From the NCBI RefSeq assembly GCF_007301515.1, contig NZ_CP041666.1, positions 2,728,001-2,792,000 on the forward strand: a DNA stretch of 64,000 nucleotides, written 5' to 3'. The notes under the pieces were generated by a model that saw only the letters and a list, made by a program, of their open reading frames with translations, ran no database searches and was not told the DNA's origin. Source of the DNA: Radiobacillus deserti. Lineage in GTDB: Bacteria; Bacillota; Bacilli; Bacillales; Amphibacillaceae. Each line of letters starts with the position of its first letter. Positions within the stretch are counted from its first letter, which is position 1. Below are positions 33,499 to 41,993 of the stretch, piece after piece. A program made the position numbers and the translations under genes.

Positions 33499-34401
33499 TC
33501 AATTCACTAATCTTTTAGGTTCATAGGTTAAAAAATGTTGTAATGCTCCGAGCATACCTGCATCATTTTGATGCTTACAAGGCTCAATCGGTACACAAAG
33601 GTGATTCCACCAAGGTAATTTCTCTAAATGGCGTTTGATATCCTCTAACAACTCAGGTCTGGCGCTTACGCCTCCACCAATGAGAATCTTTTGTGGATTC
33701 AAGGTTGCCACTAAATTAAAGATGCCAAAACTAATACTTTCGTACCACTTTTCCAATATTTCATAGAGTTTTTCATCTGTTTTTGCTTCTTCAAAGATTA
33801 CGTATCCTTCTACGTCCGTTTCTTGTGACAGCCCTTTATATTCCTTATAAATTTTTATAAGACTTCCAGTAGCTGCATTATCATGCATAATTTCTTGTCC
33901 CGGAGAATCTCCTCTTGTGACCATAAATCCGAATTCCCCGCCACGGAAGCTATGGCCATGAACCATCTGTCCATTTAAGTAGATGCCACCGCCAATTCCA
34001 GTTCCAATTGTAAAACAGATAAAACTATCACAATCAACAGCATTACCACTTAATTTCTCAGCAAGAGCTACACAGTTTCCATCGTTTTCAATTGCCACTG
34101 GCACTTCCACTAACTCTTCCAGTAACTCCTTTAAATTCTTTCCATGCAAGGCATGAATGGCACCAGCATGTTCGGTGAAACCGGTTTCCACATTAACAAA
34201 GCCTGGTAAGCTAACGGCAATTCCACTAATTCTGTGATTCAATTGATAGTTTTGAATCACTTTCAACATATCACTTAGAAACTCTTTTAAATCGTCAATG
34301 TTGGTATTGTACTTGTCTTTCGTTACGATTGTTCCATCGCTTAACAAGACAGAGTGCTTAACTTTTGTTCCACCTACGTCAAACGCAACATACTTTTCCA
34401 T
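33499..34401 (-). CDS. ROK-family sugar kinase
   Basis: A 300-residue kinase with the ATP-binding FDVGGTKVKHSVLL at the N-terminus, IENDGNCVALAE near residue 105 and FTIGTGIGGGIYLNGQMVHG near 128. The cysteine-rich zinc motif of many ROK proteins is missing. Start 34401 is chosen because GAGGG is six bases upstream and the promoter with its predicted transcription start lies inside the longer frame. It probably phosphorylates a sugar taken up by the adjacent transporter; the exact substrate is open. Confidence 0.88.
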   Translation of the reverse strand: MEKYVAFDVGGTKVKHSVLLSDGTIVTKDKYNTNIDDLKEFLSDMLKVIQNYQLNHRISGIAVSLPGFVNVETGFTEHAGAIHALHGKNLKELLEELVEVPVAIENDGNCVALAEKLSGNAVDCDSFICFTIGTGIGGGIYLNGQMVHGHSFRGGEFGFMVTRGDSPGQEIMHDNAATGSLIKIYKEYKGLSQETDVEGYVIFEEAKTDEKLYEILEKWYESISFGIFNLVATLNPQKILIGGGVSARPELLEDIKRHLEKLPWWNHLCVPIEPCKHQNDAGMLGALQHFLTYEPKRLVN

Positions 34402-34513
34402 GCTATCCCTCATTTCAAGTTTATCCTCATATGTTAGATTGTCCCTGAAATAAAACGTACCTCCCTTCCATTCATAAAATGATTCTGTAAAACGGAGAAG
34501 TTTGACCAAAGTA

Positions 34514-34539
34514 TAATGCTAAGTTGTAAGCGTTGTCAA
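34514..34539 (-). promoter_or_regulatory. Promoter of the ROK kinase gene with overlapping cre site
   Basis: On the minus strand TTGACA (34539-34534) and a -10 hexamer TTATAC or TATACT lie 17-18 bases apart. The cre sequence TGTAAGCGTTGTCA (34525-34538) matches the consensus at all 14 positions and covers the -35 box and spacer. Repression by CcpA is the expected result. The leader is about 105 bases long. Confidence 0.75.
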
Positions 34540-34606
34540 TATAGTTTTCTGGATGTGAATTTTCATCCAAGGAGATGCCCTCCCCCTCAGTAGAAAGGAG
34601 GGTTCG

Positions 34607-35416
34607 TCATAAGGTGGAGAAAAATTCGTCTAAAGTTTGATTGAATTTTTCTGTTTCTTCTAAGAATAGTAAATGGCTACTATTCTCAAACGCTATCAAC
34701 CTAGATCCTGGAATTCGCTGTTGAATGTATCTTCCCGCATCAACTGGAAAAAAGCCTGCACTTCCAAAACAAATAAGTGTTGGAACCGTTACATTTCCTA
34801 GCGTATCCCGATAATCTACGACAGTCTGATTAAAGACAATTGTACTTTCAATTGATGCTGGTAATTTATTCATTTCCGCTAAAATCCAGTCATACTCCTC
34901 TGAGCTGGGCTCCTCTTTAAACATTCCATAAATAAATTCACTATTAAAGCCATGTTGATCTTCTTGTATGAATTGCATAACCCCTTTTATGGCATCAAAA
35001 TCAAAGGCACCAAACTCCCATCCCGGCCAAATATAATCGGACGGAGACTGATCTACAATGGTTGTTGCTTTAATATTTTCTGTACCAAATTGATTCACGT
35101 AATCCCATATAACGAATGCCCCCATCGACCATCCAACAAGAATGACATCTTTTAGGTTAAGCTCCTCTATAAAAGCTTTTACATCCCGAGCATATTGCGC
35201 AACCGTATGTCCATGCTCCACCTTATTAGACTGTCCATGTCCTCTTAAATCCAAAGTCAGCATTCTATACTTTTCTTTAAAATATGGAACTTGTTTATGA
35301 AAAAATTTGCTGCTCATCATCACTCCGTGAATAAATAATACAGGCTGTCCTTTTCCATGATCCTCGTAGTATAGCTTTGTGTTATCAGATAGGGTAATAT
35401 ATGCCAATTTGTTCAT
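34607..35416 (-). CDS. Alpha/beta-fold hydrolase
   Basis: This 269-residue hydrolase has the oxyanion-hole segment LFIHGVMM (residues 27-34), the nucleophile elbow GWSMG with S97, and a C-terminal HLLFLEE with the catalytic His near 248. Its acid residue is probably in the loop near CFGSAGFFPVDAG. The substrate cannot be told: esterases, haloperoxidase-like and C-C hydrolases share this pattern. It has no obvious operon partner; a terminator separates it from the upstream FMN reductase gene. Confidence 0.88.
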   Translation of the reverse strand: MNKLAYITLSDNTKLYYEDHGKGQPVLFIHGVMMSSKFFHKQVPYFKEKYRMLTLDLRGHGQSNKVEHGHTVAQYARDVKAFIEELNLKDVILVGWSMGAFVIWDYVNQFGTENIKATTIVDQSPSDYIWPGWEFGAFDFDAIKGVMQFIQEDQHGFNSEFIYGMFKEEPSSEEYDWILAEMNKLPASIESTIVFNQTVVDYRDTLGNVTVPTLICFGSAGFFPVDAGRYIQQRIPGSRLIAFENSSHLLFLEETEKFNQTLDEFFSTL

Positions 35417-35540
35417 CTCCTTATTTGTGAATTGATATGGTTTAGTTACGATCGGCGAACTTGGTCACTCCAATCGCCCCCAACTATTCCACATCTATAC
35501 CAACAACTTATTCATTCTCAAAAGAATACATTCAAAAAAG

Positions 35541-35571
35541 AAAAGATAAGGACAGAACGTCCTTACCTTTT
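35541..35571 (-). terminator. Terminator after the FMN reductase gene
   Basis: Arms AAAAGATAAGGAC and GTCCTTACCTTTT (one mismatch), 5-base loop, followed by CTTTTTTG on the minus strand. Confidence 0.8.
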
Positions 35572-35575
35572 CGAA

Positions 35576-36166
35576 TCATGATTGTGCGAGCGATTGTCTT
35601 GGGATGATGGGCTCTCTTGCGCCAGTAGCAATTCCTTGAGTACTAGCTGTTAATTGGACGACACTTATTACTAATTCTTGGAGTCTACTACGAATTCCTT
35701 CGTCTACTAGCTGCTTGTTTTCAAAGTGCTCGTTATGCGCATAAACATTTCCAGGTACGACGTGGGCCTTGAAGTATCCCGCTAAAGGCTTTAACTGGTG
35801 CTCGATTGCTAGATAGTGGTGATAGGTTCCTCCTGTTGCAACAAATCCGACTACCTTACCTCTTAAACTATCGTTTGGGATGACATCAAATACATTTTTC
35901 AAGACACCACTTATCGATCCACGGTAAATGGGAGAACCGAACAAGAGTGCATCTGCATCTACAATTTGATCGATTACTTTCTTAGTATCTCCTTCATACG
36001 CTGCTGGGTCCCTTCCATCACAAAATTGAATCTCATAATCTCTTAAATTAATTAATTCAGTTTGAATTGTCTCGTCATAGTTTCCAGCAAATTTTAAGGC
36101 TTCCGCTAATGTAATATATGTTTTGGAAAGTGGAGTTAAACTTCCTGATAAGCCTACTAGCTTCAT
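35576..36166 (-). CDS. NADPH-dependent FMN reductase (SsuE/MsuE type)
   Basis: A 196-residue flavodoxin-fold reductase. LVGLSGSLTPLSKT at the N-terminus binds the FMN phosphate, and FGSPIYRGSISGVLKNVFD (about residues 76-94) is diagnostic of this family. It supplies reduced FMN to the monooxygenase encoded just upstream, with which it overlaps by 4 bp. The two-component arrangement with an SfnG-like enzyme points to organosulfur use. Confidence 0.92.
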   Translation of the reverse strand: MKLVGLSGSLTPLSKTYITLAEALKFAGNYDETIQTELINLRDYEIQFCDGRDPAAYEGDTKKVIDQIVDADALLFGSPIYRGSISGVLKNVFDVIPNDSLRGKVVGFVATGGTYHHYLAIEHQLKPLAGYFKAHVVPGNVYAHNEHFENKQLVDEGIRSRLQELVISVVQLTASTQGIATGAREPIIPRQSLAQS

Positions 36167-37245
36167 ACTGTGACACCTTGTTCTGCGAGCTCTTCTTCTT
36201 TCTTTTTCACAAGAGGAATGACTTGTTCACCAAACCTTTGCAGATCTTCTTCATAGTGGAAATGTCCGGTTAGGATGATTTCGATTCCGAGTTTCTTCAG
36301 TTCAATGATCCGATTGGCAACTTGTTCTGGTGTCCCAATTAATCCCGTTTTGAACCCATCATTATACTGAACGAGATCCTCAAACGTAGATTCCGCCCAC
36401 ATGCCTTGTTTTTCTCTCGTAGATTGGCCGGCTTCTTTTACAGCTTCTTTAAATCCGTGCACGGCTTCTTCATCAGCGTTTGAAACGATATCACGAAGGA
36501 GCTGAACCGCTTCTTCCTCCGTATCGCGAACGATTGCAAATCCATTCGCAGCAAATTTCACTTCTCTTCCTTGAGCGGATGCCAATGTCCGAACTTCATT
36601 AATTTGCTTTTTAAATCCCTCCAGTGTATTTCCGTTCATGAAATAATAATCAGAAGCACGTGCAGCCATTTCCTTCGCGGCTTTCGAGTTTCCGCCTTGG
36701 AAAATCGGAATTTCTGAGACTGGTTTCGGCTTTAATGGAGCCTCATTAATGCGATAGAAATCTCCCTTAAAGGTTGTCGTTTCTTCGGTGAATAAAGAAC
36801 GAAGAACTTGGATGAATTCTTCTGACCTTCGATAACGCTCGTCGTGCTCCAGCCACGGTTCTCCATAGCCAATAAATTCTTGCTTGAACCAGCCACTTAC
36901 AATATTTACAGCAGCTCTTCCATTACTAATTTGGTCTAGAGTAGATAACATTTTGGCGTAAACTCCCGGATGCCATAACCCAGGGTGCACAGCTGAAATT
37001 AGTTTTAACTTACTTGTTACTGCTGCGAGGGCAGAGCCTAGTGTGATGGCTTCCAATTGATTCTCTGCTCCGTAGCTTGCAAAAAATCGTGTTTGTAATA
37101 GCGCAAAGTCATAACCTGATTCTTCTGCAATTTTTGCATAACGTTTATTCGATTCAAAATCCCAACCCGTTCGTTGAGGTAGCTTGGATACAACTAATCC
37201 TCCACTAACATTCGGTACCCAATAAGCAAATTGTAAGTTTCCCAT
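36163..37245 (-). CDS. sfnG: FMNH2-dependent dimethylsulfone monooxygenase (SfnG-like)
   Basis: A 360-residue luciferase-like flavin monooxygenase. FAYWVPNVSGGLVVSKLPQRT at the N-terminus, VNIVSGWFKQEFIGYGEPWLEHDERYRRSEEF in the middle (about 112-144) and FEDLVQYNDGFKTGLIGTP near 285 agree closely with SfnG as I remember it. SfnG converts dimethylsulfone to methanesulfinate, releasing sulfur during sulfur starvation. The SAM riboswitch upstream supports control by methionine/sulfur status. A related alkanesulfonate enzyme is the alternative. Confidence 0.85.
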   Translation of the reverse strand: MGNLQFAYWVPNVSGGLVVSKLPQRTGWDFESNKRYAKIAEESGYDFALLQTRFFASYGAENQLEAITLGSALAAVTSKLKLISAVHPGLWHPGVYAKMLSTLDQISNGRAAVNIVSGWFKQEFIGYGEPWLEHDERYRRSEEFIQVLRSLFTEETTTFKGDFYRINEAPLKPKPVSEIPIFQGGNSKAAKEMAARASDYYFMNGNTLEGFKKQINEVRTLASAQGREVKFAANGFAIVRDTEEEAVQLLRDIVSNADEEAVHGFKEAVKEAGQSTREKQGMWAESTFEDLVQYNDGFKTGLIGTPEQVANRIIELKKLGIEIILTGHFHYEEDLQRFGEQVIPLVKKKEEELAEQGVTV

Positions 37246-37355
37246 ATTTCACGTTCCTCTCCTTTTTACTCGTTAGACGAACGACCTATATGGTATATTA
37301 GATTCATATAGGGATACGCCTGATTACATCACATTGCGTTTATCTCTGTTGAGGA

Positions 37356-37381
37356 AGAGGTGTTGCCGCACCTCTTTTTTT
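37356..37381 (+). terminator. Plus-strand terminator-like hairpin in the sfnG leader
   Basis: Arms AAGAGGTG/CACCTCTT with a 6-base loop are followed by seven T on the plus strand. No plus-strand gene precedes it, so either it ends a short antisense RNA or it is simply a leader hairpin of the minus-strand transcript. Confidence 0.5.
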
Positions 37382-37415
37382 ATTGCCTTACTTTTTTCAT
37401 CACCTCCAAATTGAA

Positions 37416-37452
37416 TAAAAAAATCCTTCGCTCAAGAAAGAGAGAAGGATTC
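37416..37452 (-). terminator. Expression-platform terminator of the SAM riboswitch
   Basis: AATCCTTC/GAAGGATT stem followed by seven T on the minus strand, about 30 bp downstream of the aptamer and 170 bp before sfnG. Confidence 0.85.
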
Positions 37453-37482
37453 CGTAATCATCATAAACATACTGAACCGAAT

Positions 37483-37590
37483 CTTCTCATCTTTGGAAGC
37501 AGGCTTCCTCTGAAATTGGCACCGGGCAAGTTATCTTGCTGGTTGCCGAGGCTTCTTAGGGTCAGTCCCTCCACCTCTCTGGATAAGAAA
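37483..37590 (-). ncRNA. SAM-I (S-box) riboswitch
   Basis: On the minus strand the conserved blocks appear in order: TTCTTATC, CAGAGAGGTGGAGGGA, CTGACCC, GAAGCCTCGGCAACC, CGGTGCCAATT, then GATGAGAA. TTCTTATC and GATGAGAA close helix P1, and the kink-turn and GGTGCCAATT core are intact. With a terminator directly behind, it should shut off the sulfur genes when S-adenosylmethionine is plentiful. Confidence 0.95.
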
Positions 37591-37655
37591 ATATTCTGAA
37601 ATATTAAATTATTTTCAATCAGTATAACATCCAAGCTGTACGAGGGCAATACATT

Positions 37656-38552
37656 TTATTTCTTCTCTACCGCATGACCGCCAAACTCATGTCGAAGAGC
37701 AGCCACTACTTTTCCTGTAAACGTATCGTTTTCTTGGGAACGATAACGCATCATTAAAGATAAAGCAATTACTGGTGTAGGTACTTCAAAATCTAACGCA
37801 GATTCCACTGTCCATTTTCCTTCACCTGAAGAATGCATCACCCCACGGATATCATCCAGATGGGCATCTTTTTTAAATGCTTCTTGCATCAGTTCCATCA
37901 ACCAACCACGAATAACAGATCCATGATTCCAAACACGTGCGACTTCCTCATAGTTATATTCAAACGGGCTTTTCTCTAGAACTTCAAACCCTTCTCCAAT
38001 TGCGGCCATCATTCCATATTCAATTCCGTTATGAACCATTTTTAGAAAATGTCCGCTTCCGCCTTTACCTGTGTAAAGGTACCCATTATCTACTGCAAGC
38101 TCTCTAAAAACAGGCTCTAATGGTTGAAAAACTTCTTTGTCTCCACCAATCATAAAGCAAGCACCATTTCTAGCACCGGAAACACCACCACTTGTACCGA
38201 CATCTAGCATATGGATCCCTTTTTCTTTTAATAGACTTATATGCTCTAACGTTTGCTTGTAATTCGTATTCCCTGCATCGATGACCACATCCTCGGGACT
38301 CAATTTTTCAGCCAACTCTTTAAGAACATTTGTTGTCACGTCACCTGCTGGAACCATAACCCAAACAACTTTTGGAGATGGGAGCTGAGAGAGCATAGAA
38401 TCGACCGTCACAGAAGCGTCTCCTCCTTCTGTTTTAAAGCGTTCCACAGCCTGTTCATTAATATCATAGGCATGCACTTCATGTCCTTTATCTATCAAAT
38501 GTAACCCGATTTGATAGCCCATTTTTCCTAAACCTATCAATCCTATTTTCAT
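37656..38552 (-). CDS. 6-phosphogluconate dehydrogenase, short (YqeC) type
   Basis: A 298-residue decarboxylating dehydrogenase with the Rossmann motif GLIGLGKMGYQIG, DVGTSGGVSGARNGACFMIGG (about residues 117-137) and the catalytic KMVHNGIEYGMM near 172. It oxidises 6-phosphogluconate to ribulose 5-phosphate. It is the 300-residue form, not the 470-residue GntZ. ATG 38552 overlaps the gntK stop by 4 bp and has GGAGGAGG upstream. Together with GntK it channels gluconate into the pentose phosphate pathway. Confidence 0.93.
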   Translation of the reverse strand: MKIGLIGLGKMGYQIGLHLIDKGHEVHAYDINEQAVERFKTEGGDASVTVDSMLSQLPSPKVVWVMVPAGDVTTNVLKELAEKLSPEDVVIDAGNTNYKQTLEHISLLKEKGIHMLDVGTSGGVSGARNGACFMIGGDKEVFQPLEPVFRELAVDNGYLYTGKGGSGHFLKMVHNGIEYGMMAAIGEGFEVLEKSPFEYNYEEVARVWNHGSVIRGWLMELMQEAFKKDAHLDDIRGVMHSSGEGKWTVESALDFEVPTPVIALSLMMRYRSQENDTFTGKVVAALRHEFGGHAVEKK

Positions 38553-40093
38553 TGTTGATTCCTCCTCCATGTTATATCAGCTAGAAGCTCAAAATCTGGT
38601 GTCAGTTTTTCTCCTATGTTACGGAACAACGATTTATATGCTTCATATATAGTTGCTTCCTCGGTGTGTGGCTCTAAACGTTTCGTTATACTCACAAGCG
38701 GAACAATTTCCTCTAATGCTTCTATTTCACCTAGCGCTTTTAAAACTAGAGTAGCAGCACCGAAGCAAGCACTTTGGTGACTTTCTGGAAAAGATATTGG
38801 AGTATGAAAAATATCGGCCATCATTTGGCACCATACATTTGATCTTGCAAACCCACCATTTGCTCTTATTTCTTTTGGTGAAATTCCTACTTCCTCCATC
38901 GTTTTAACCACTGTATTTAGCTGAAACAATACACCTTCTAACACGCTTCGAATCATATGCTTTCTTCCATGACCTAACGTTAAACCAAAGAAAACACCTT
39001 TGGACTTTGAATTCCATTGCGGGGCTCGCTCTCCTAGTAAATAAGGTAAAAACAGTAAGCCTTCTGCCCCTGCTGGAACCGATTTAGCTTCATTTATTAA
39101 CCATTCATAAGGTTCCATGCTTTCTTCCTGAGAAAGCTTCTTTGCCTCCGGAAATAAAGAATCACGCAGCCATTGCAGGGCAATGCCCCCATTATTTGTC
39201 GGACCACCAACGACCCACTTGTCTTCTGTTAACGCATAGCAAAACAACCTTCCCTGAGGATCCGTAATCGGCTGATCTACTATCGTTCGAACCGCACCAC
39301 TAGTTCCGATTGAACAAGCGATAACGCCTGGTTGAATGGCGCCGACTCCAAGATTAGCTAACACACCATCACTCGCTCCAATAACAAATGGTATCTCTTC
39401 TAACAAGCCGATTTCTTTTGCCACTTCTGGATTTATTCCCGATAAAATACTAGTTGTTGAAATCGGCTTGGAGAGCTGCTCTCTTGTGATGCTTGCAGCT
39501 TGTAGGGCCATATCGTCCCAATCTAAGTTTCGCAAGTTAAATAAGCCTGTAGCAGAAGCGATAGAATAATCAACGACATATTGTCCAAAAAGACGAAAGA
39601 TCACATATTCTTTTATAGAAACCCATTTATGTACAGCTTGTTTTAGCTCCGGCTCATGCGTATTAAACCAGATCAGTTTACTCAATGGGGACATCGGGTG
39701 AAGTGGAGTTCCTGTTCGAAGATATACATCATGTCCCTTTCCATTTGCCTTAAGGTCCTCCACCTCTTGAGCAGACCGCTGATCCGCCCACGTTATCACG
39801 TTGGTTAATGGTCGACCGTTCGCATCCAACCCTAGCAAACTATGCATAGCAGAACTTAGTCCAACTCCAATAATTCTCCCACCGTAATTTGTCACCTTCC
39901 GAAAAATTTCCGATAAGGTGAAAAGGACTGCTCTCATTATTTCCTCTGGGTCTTGCTCTTTTTTTGTAGGGTCTGGGGAATACAAAGGATATTCTTTTTC
40001 AGCTTCAAACATGAGAATGCCGTCTGGTGTATAGGCTACTGTTTTAGTACTTGTGGTACCTATATCCACCCCAAATACAATTTTCGAATCCAT
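38549..40093 (-). CDS. gntK: Gluconate kinase (FGGY family)
   Basis: A 514-residue FGGY carbohydrate kinase beginning KIVFGVDIGTTSTKTVAY. VGLSSAMHSLLGLD is near residue 78, VITWADQRS near 100, SIGTSGAVR near 260 and GGFARSNVWCQMMADI near 405. The size and the adjoining 6-phosphogluconate dehydrogenase make gluconokinase the best call; xylulokinase-type specificity is less likely. No gluconate permease gene is next to it. The regulator gene upstream is divergent. Confidence 0.87.
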   Translation of the reverse strand: MDSKIVFGVDIGTTSTKTVAYTPDGILMFEAEKEYPLYSPDPTKKEQDPEEIMRAVLFTLSEIFRKVTNYGGRIIGVGLSSAMHSLLGLDANGRPLTNVITWADQRSAQEVEDLKANGKGHDVYLRTGTPLHPMSPLSKLIWFNTHEPELKQAVHKWVSIKEYVIFRLFGQYVVDYSIASATGLFNLRNLDWDDMALQAASITREQLSKPISTTSILSGINPEVAKEIGLLEEIPFVIGASDGVLANLGVGAIQPGVIACSIGTSGAVRTIVDQPITDPQGRLFCYALTEDKWVVGGPTNNGGIALQWLRDSLFPEAKKLSQEESMEPYEWLINEAKSVPAGAEGLLFLPYLLGERAPQWNSKSKGVFFGLTLGHGRKHMIRSVLEGVLFQLNTVVKTMEEVGISPKEIRANGGFARSNVWCQMMADIFHTPISFPESHQSACFGAATLVLKALGEIEALEEIVPLVSITKRLEPHTEEATIYEAYKSLFRNIGEKLTPDFELLADITWRRNQQ

Positions 40094-40215
40094 GAAAACC
40101 CTCCCCGTTTAACACTAGTTTTTATGAAATATTTTTTCTATAATAGTTATTATACAGTAAATTTTTTTTGATAACAGGCATTCAAGAAAAAAAATTTCAT
40201 ATTTTCTTTATAGTG

Positions 40216-40229
40216 TGAAAATATTTTCA
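40216..40229. promoter_or_regulatory. Palindrome in the gntK-rpiR intergenic region
   Basis: TGAAAATATTTTCA is a perfect 14-bp palindrome 10 bp before the regulator start codon. A looser copy, TGAAATATTTTTTCT, lies at about 40124-40138. Both may be operators of the RpiR-type regulator. Confidence 0.5.
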
Positions 40230-40239
40230 GGAGGAAGTT

Positions 40240-41091
40240 ATGACTCAGAACTCACCCACACACGTTATTCAACGGATTCAATCTGCATACTCTAGTCTCA
40301 GCGAGAAAGAAAAAGCCATTGCAGATTTTATATTGGAGCACCCGGATACCATTATCCATTCCTCCATTAATCAAGTATCAGAAGCTTTAAAGGTTGCAGA
40401 TGCTACCGTGTTCCGATTTTGTAAACGAATAGGATTTAAAGGATACCAAGCTCTCAAAATTGCATTGGCATCTGAAGTCATTCATCCAATTAAAGACATT
40501 CATGAAACGATATCCGACGAGGATTCAGAGGAAACGATATTCGAAAAAGTTTTCACATCCAATATTCAAGCGCTGGAATATACAAAAGCGCTGGATCAAA
40601 GCTTTAGAGAAGCAGTGGATGTACTTTTAGAGGCGGAGCAAGTCTTTTTTTATGGGAATGGAGGATCCGGGATCATCGCATTAGACGGTGAGCATAAATT
40701 TATGAGAAGTGGTTTGCCATCTCATGCTTATACAGATTCGCACATGCAACTAATGACAGCTGCACAGCTTACTCCTAAAAATGTGGCTGTGTTCATTTCT
40801 CATACTGGTTCGAATAAGGATTTGCTAGAAGTATTGGAAGTTGCAAATGAATCTGGTGCCAAGACAATAGGGATTACGAATTTTGCTAAAACTTCATTGA
40901 GTAAAAACGTACATGTCTGCTTGTACACAGCATCAAAAGAAACAGAGTTCCGTTCTGAAGCATTATCCTCAAGAATTGCACAGCTTTCTCTTTTAGACAG
41001 CTTATATATAAGTTATTGTATTAAAAAGAAAGAACAATCGAAGCATGCATTACAACAAGTTAGAGAGGCGATTGCAAGGAAACGGGTTTGA
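40240..41091 (+). CDS. RpiR-family transcriptional regulator with SIS domain
   Basis: This 283-residue regulator has an N-terminal RpiR helix-turn-helix (about residues 1-77; KVADATVFRFCKRIGFKGYQ at about 48-67). A sugar isomerase (SIS) domain follows at about 125-255 with FFYGNGGSGIIALDGEHKFMR and FISHTGSNKDLLEV. RpiR proteins bind phosphosugars; here 6-phosphogluconate or a neighbour is the likely signal. It is divergent from gntK. GGAGG precedes the ATG by seven bases. Confidence 0.93.
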   Translation: MTQNSPTHVIQRIQSAYSSLSEKEKAIADFILEHPDTIIHSSINQVSEALKVADATVFRFCKRIGFKGYQALKIALASEVIHPIKDIHETISDEDSEETIFEKVFTSNIQALEYTKALDQSFREAVDVLLEAEQVFFYGNGGSGIIALDGEHKFMRSGLPSHAYTDSHMQLMTAAQLTPKNVAVFISHTGSNKDLLEVLEVANESGAKTIGITNFAKTSLSKNVHVCLYTASKETEFRSEALSSRIAQLSLLDSLYISYCIKKKEQSKHALQQVREAIARKRV

Positions 41092-41131
41092 TAGGATGGG
41101 AAAAGATTGGTATCTGGGCTGCAAAGCGAAA

Positions 41132-41147
41132 CCACCATAATCGGTGG
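41132..41147 (-). terminator. Short hairpin between convergent genes
   Basis: CCACC/GGTGG stem with a 6-base loop, followed on the minus strand by TTTCGCTTT; a modest terminator for the gene ending at 41158. Confidence 0.5.
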
Positions 41148-41157
41148 CTTTCAAAAC

Positions 41158-41505
41158 TTAACCAAAATCTTTATAGTTCGCCTGATAATCCCTTATAATC
41201 TCACGCGCACCTTTCAAATCTTGGACAAGTCGATATGGTTTTGTAATCACTCGAATCGGTAAACTGAAAAGGAAATGACTTAAATCTTCTCTATATTCAT
41301 TTGTTATTCGAGCAGGCTTAGAAGCAATGCGATGATAAGATTCTTTATAGAACTCTTCCATCACATTGACTCGTAGCTCGATTCCATTTTGGCAATCCTC
41401 ACATTCAACCTTTGTTATGACATCATTGAGGTACGTGATTAGGTGCAGGGTGTCGTCTTCACAATGAATACAGAATAATTCCGTCTCCATGTATTTCCTT
41501 TTCAT
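41158..41505 (-). CDS. Conserved Bacillaceae protein with CxxC pairs
   Basis: A 115-residue protein with CIHC near residue 12 and CEDC near 36, which would make a zinc ribbon. The rest is hydrophilic and rich in Arg and Tyr. I recall similar proteins annotated only as 'bh protein' in Bacillus genomes; no function is known. ATG 41505 is preferred for its GAGGTGA site; the longer frame reaches into the dhaM terminator. Confidence 0.75.
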   Translation of the reverse strand: MKRKYMETELFCIHCEDDTLHLITYLNDVITKVECEDCQNGIELRVNVMEEFYKESYHRIASKPARITNEYREDLSHFLFSLPIRVITKPYRLVQDLKGAREIIRDYQANYKDFG

Positions 41506-41565
41506 ACAGTTCACCTCACGCAAATTGTTTATGTTAGTATATAACATCTGTATAGGATTCATACC

Positions 41566-41595
41566 AAAACCCGTCACCAAAAGGTAACGGGTTTT
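41566..41595. terminator. Terminator of the dhaKLM operon
   Basis: AAAACCCGT-ACC and GGT-ACGGGTTTT arms with small internal mismatches. It follows the dhaM stop at 41606 and is T-rich on both sides, so it could act on both strands. Confidence 0.75.
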
Positions 41596-41605
41596 CATAT
41601 GCTCC

Positions 41606-41992
41606 TTATTCTGTTGGTTGAACAGCTTTTTTTGCCGCTTGGTACACTTCCTCGATGGATTTACCCATGCTTGCCTCTACTGCTGCTACATAGGCTCCTT
41701 CTACCAGTGCAACATCCTTGGCTACTTGAACATTATCGTGATTAGACATCTCAATCGCCATCTCTGCATTCATTAGTGCACTACCGAGATCATAAAACAA
41801 CAGAACACCTTTCTCACTTTGTACTTCTTCTATAGCATCCGATATCTTCTCAAAGCTTGTGCCAATCTCATTTTCATCTGTTCCACCAGCTGCAACGACG
41901 GGAACATCTTGAATAACTTGCGTAATTAAATCTTTAATCCCTTCGGCAACTTTCGGACTGTGTGAGACTAATACGATTCCGACATATGACAT
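41606..41992 (-). CDS. dhaM: Dihydroxyacetone kinase phosphotransfer subunit DhaM
   Basis: A 128-residue EIIA-mannose-fold protein, the single-domain form found in Gram-positive bacteria. The phosphorylated His is H11 in VLVSHSPKVAEG, and LFYDLGSALMNAEMAIE lies at about residues 64-80. It accepts phosphate from HPr and passes it to DhaL. It follows dhaL by one base and ends the operon. Confidence 0.93.
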   Translation of the reverse strand: MSYVGIVLVSHSPKVAEGIKDLITQVIQDVPVVAAGGTDENEIGTSFEKISDAIEEVQSEKGVLLFYDLGSALMNAEMAIEMSNHDNVQVAKDVALVEGAYVAAVEASMGKSIEEVYQAAKKAVQPTE

Positions 41993-41993
41993 A

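Noticed and set aside
34402..34509. Longer N-terminus for the ROK kinase
   Set aside because: The promoter places the transcription start at about 34505, and ATG 34401 has the ribosome binding site and aligns with ROK kinases.
34577..34602. CCCTCC/GGAGGG hairpin as terminator of the hydrolase gene
   Set aside because: Short stem, long loop and no U-run; left out of the feature list.
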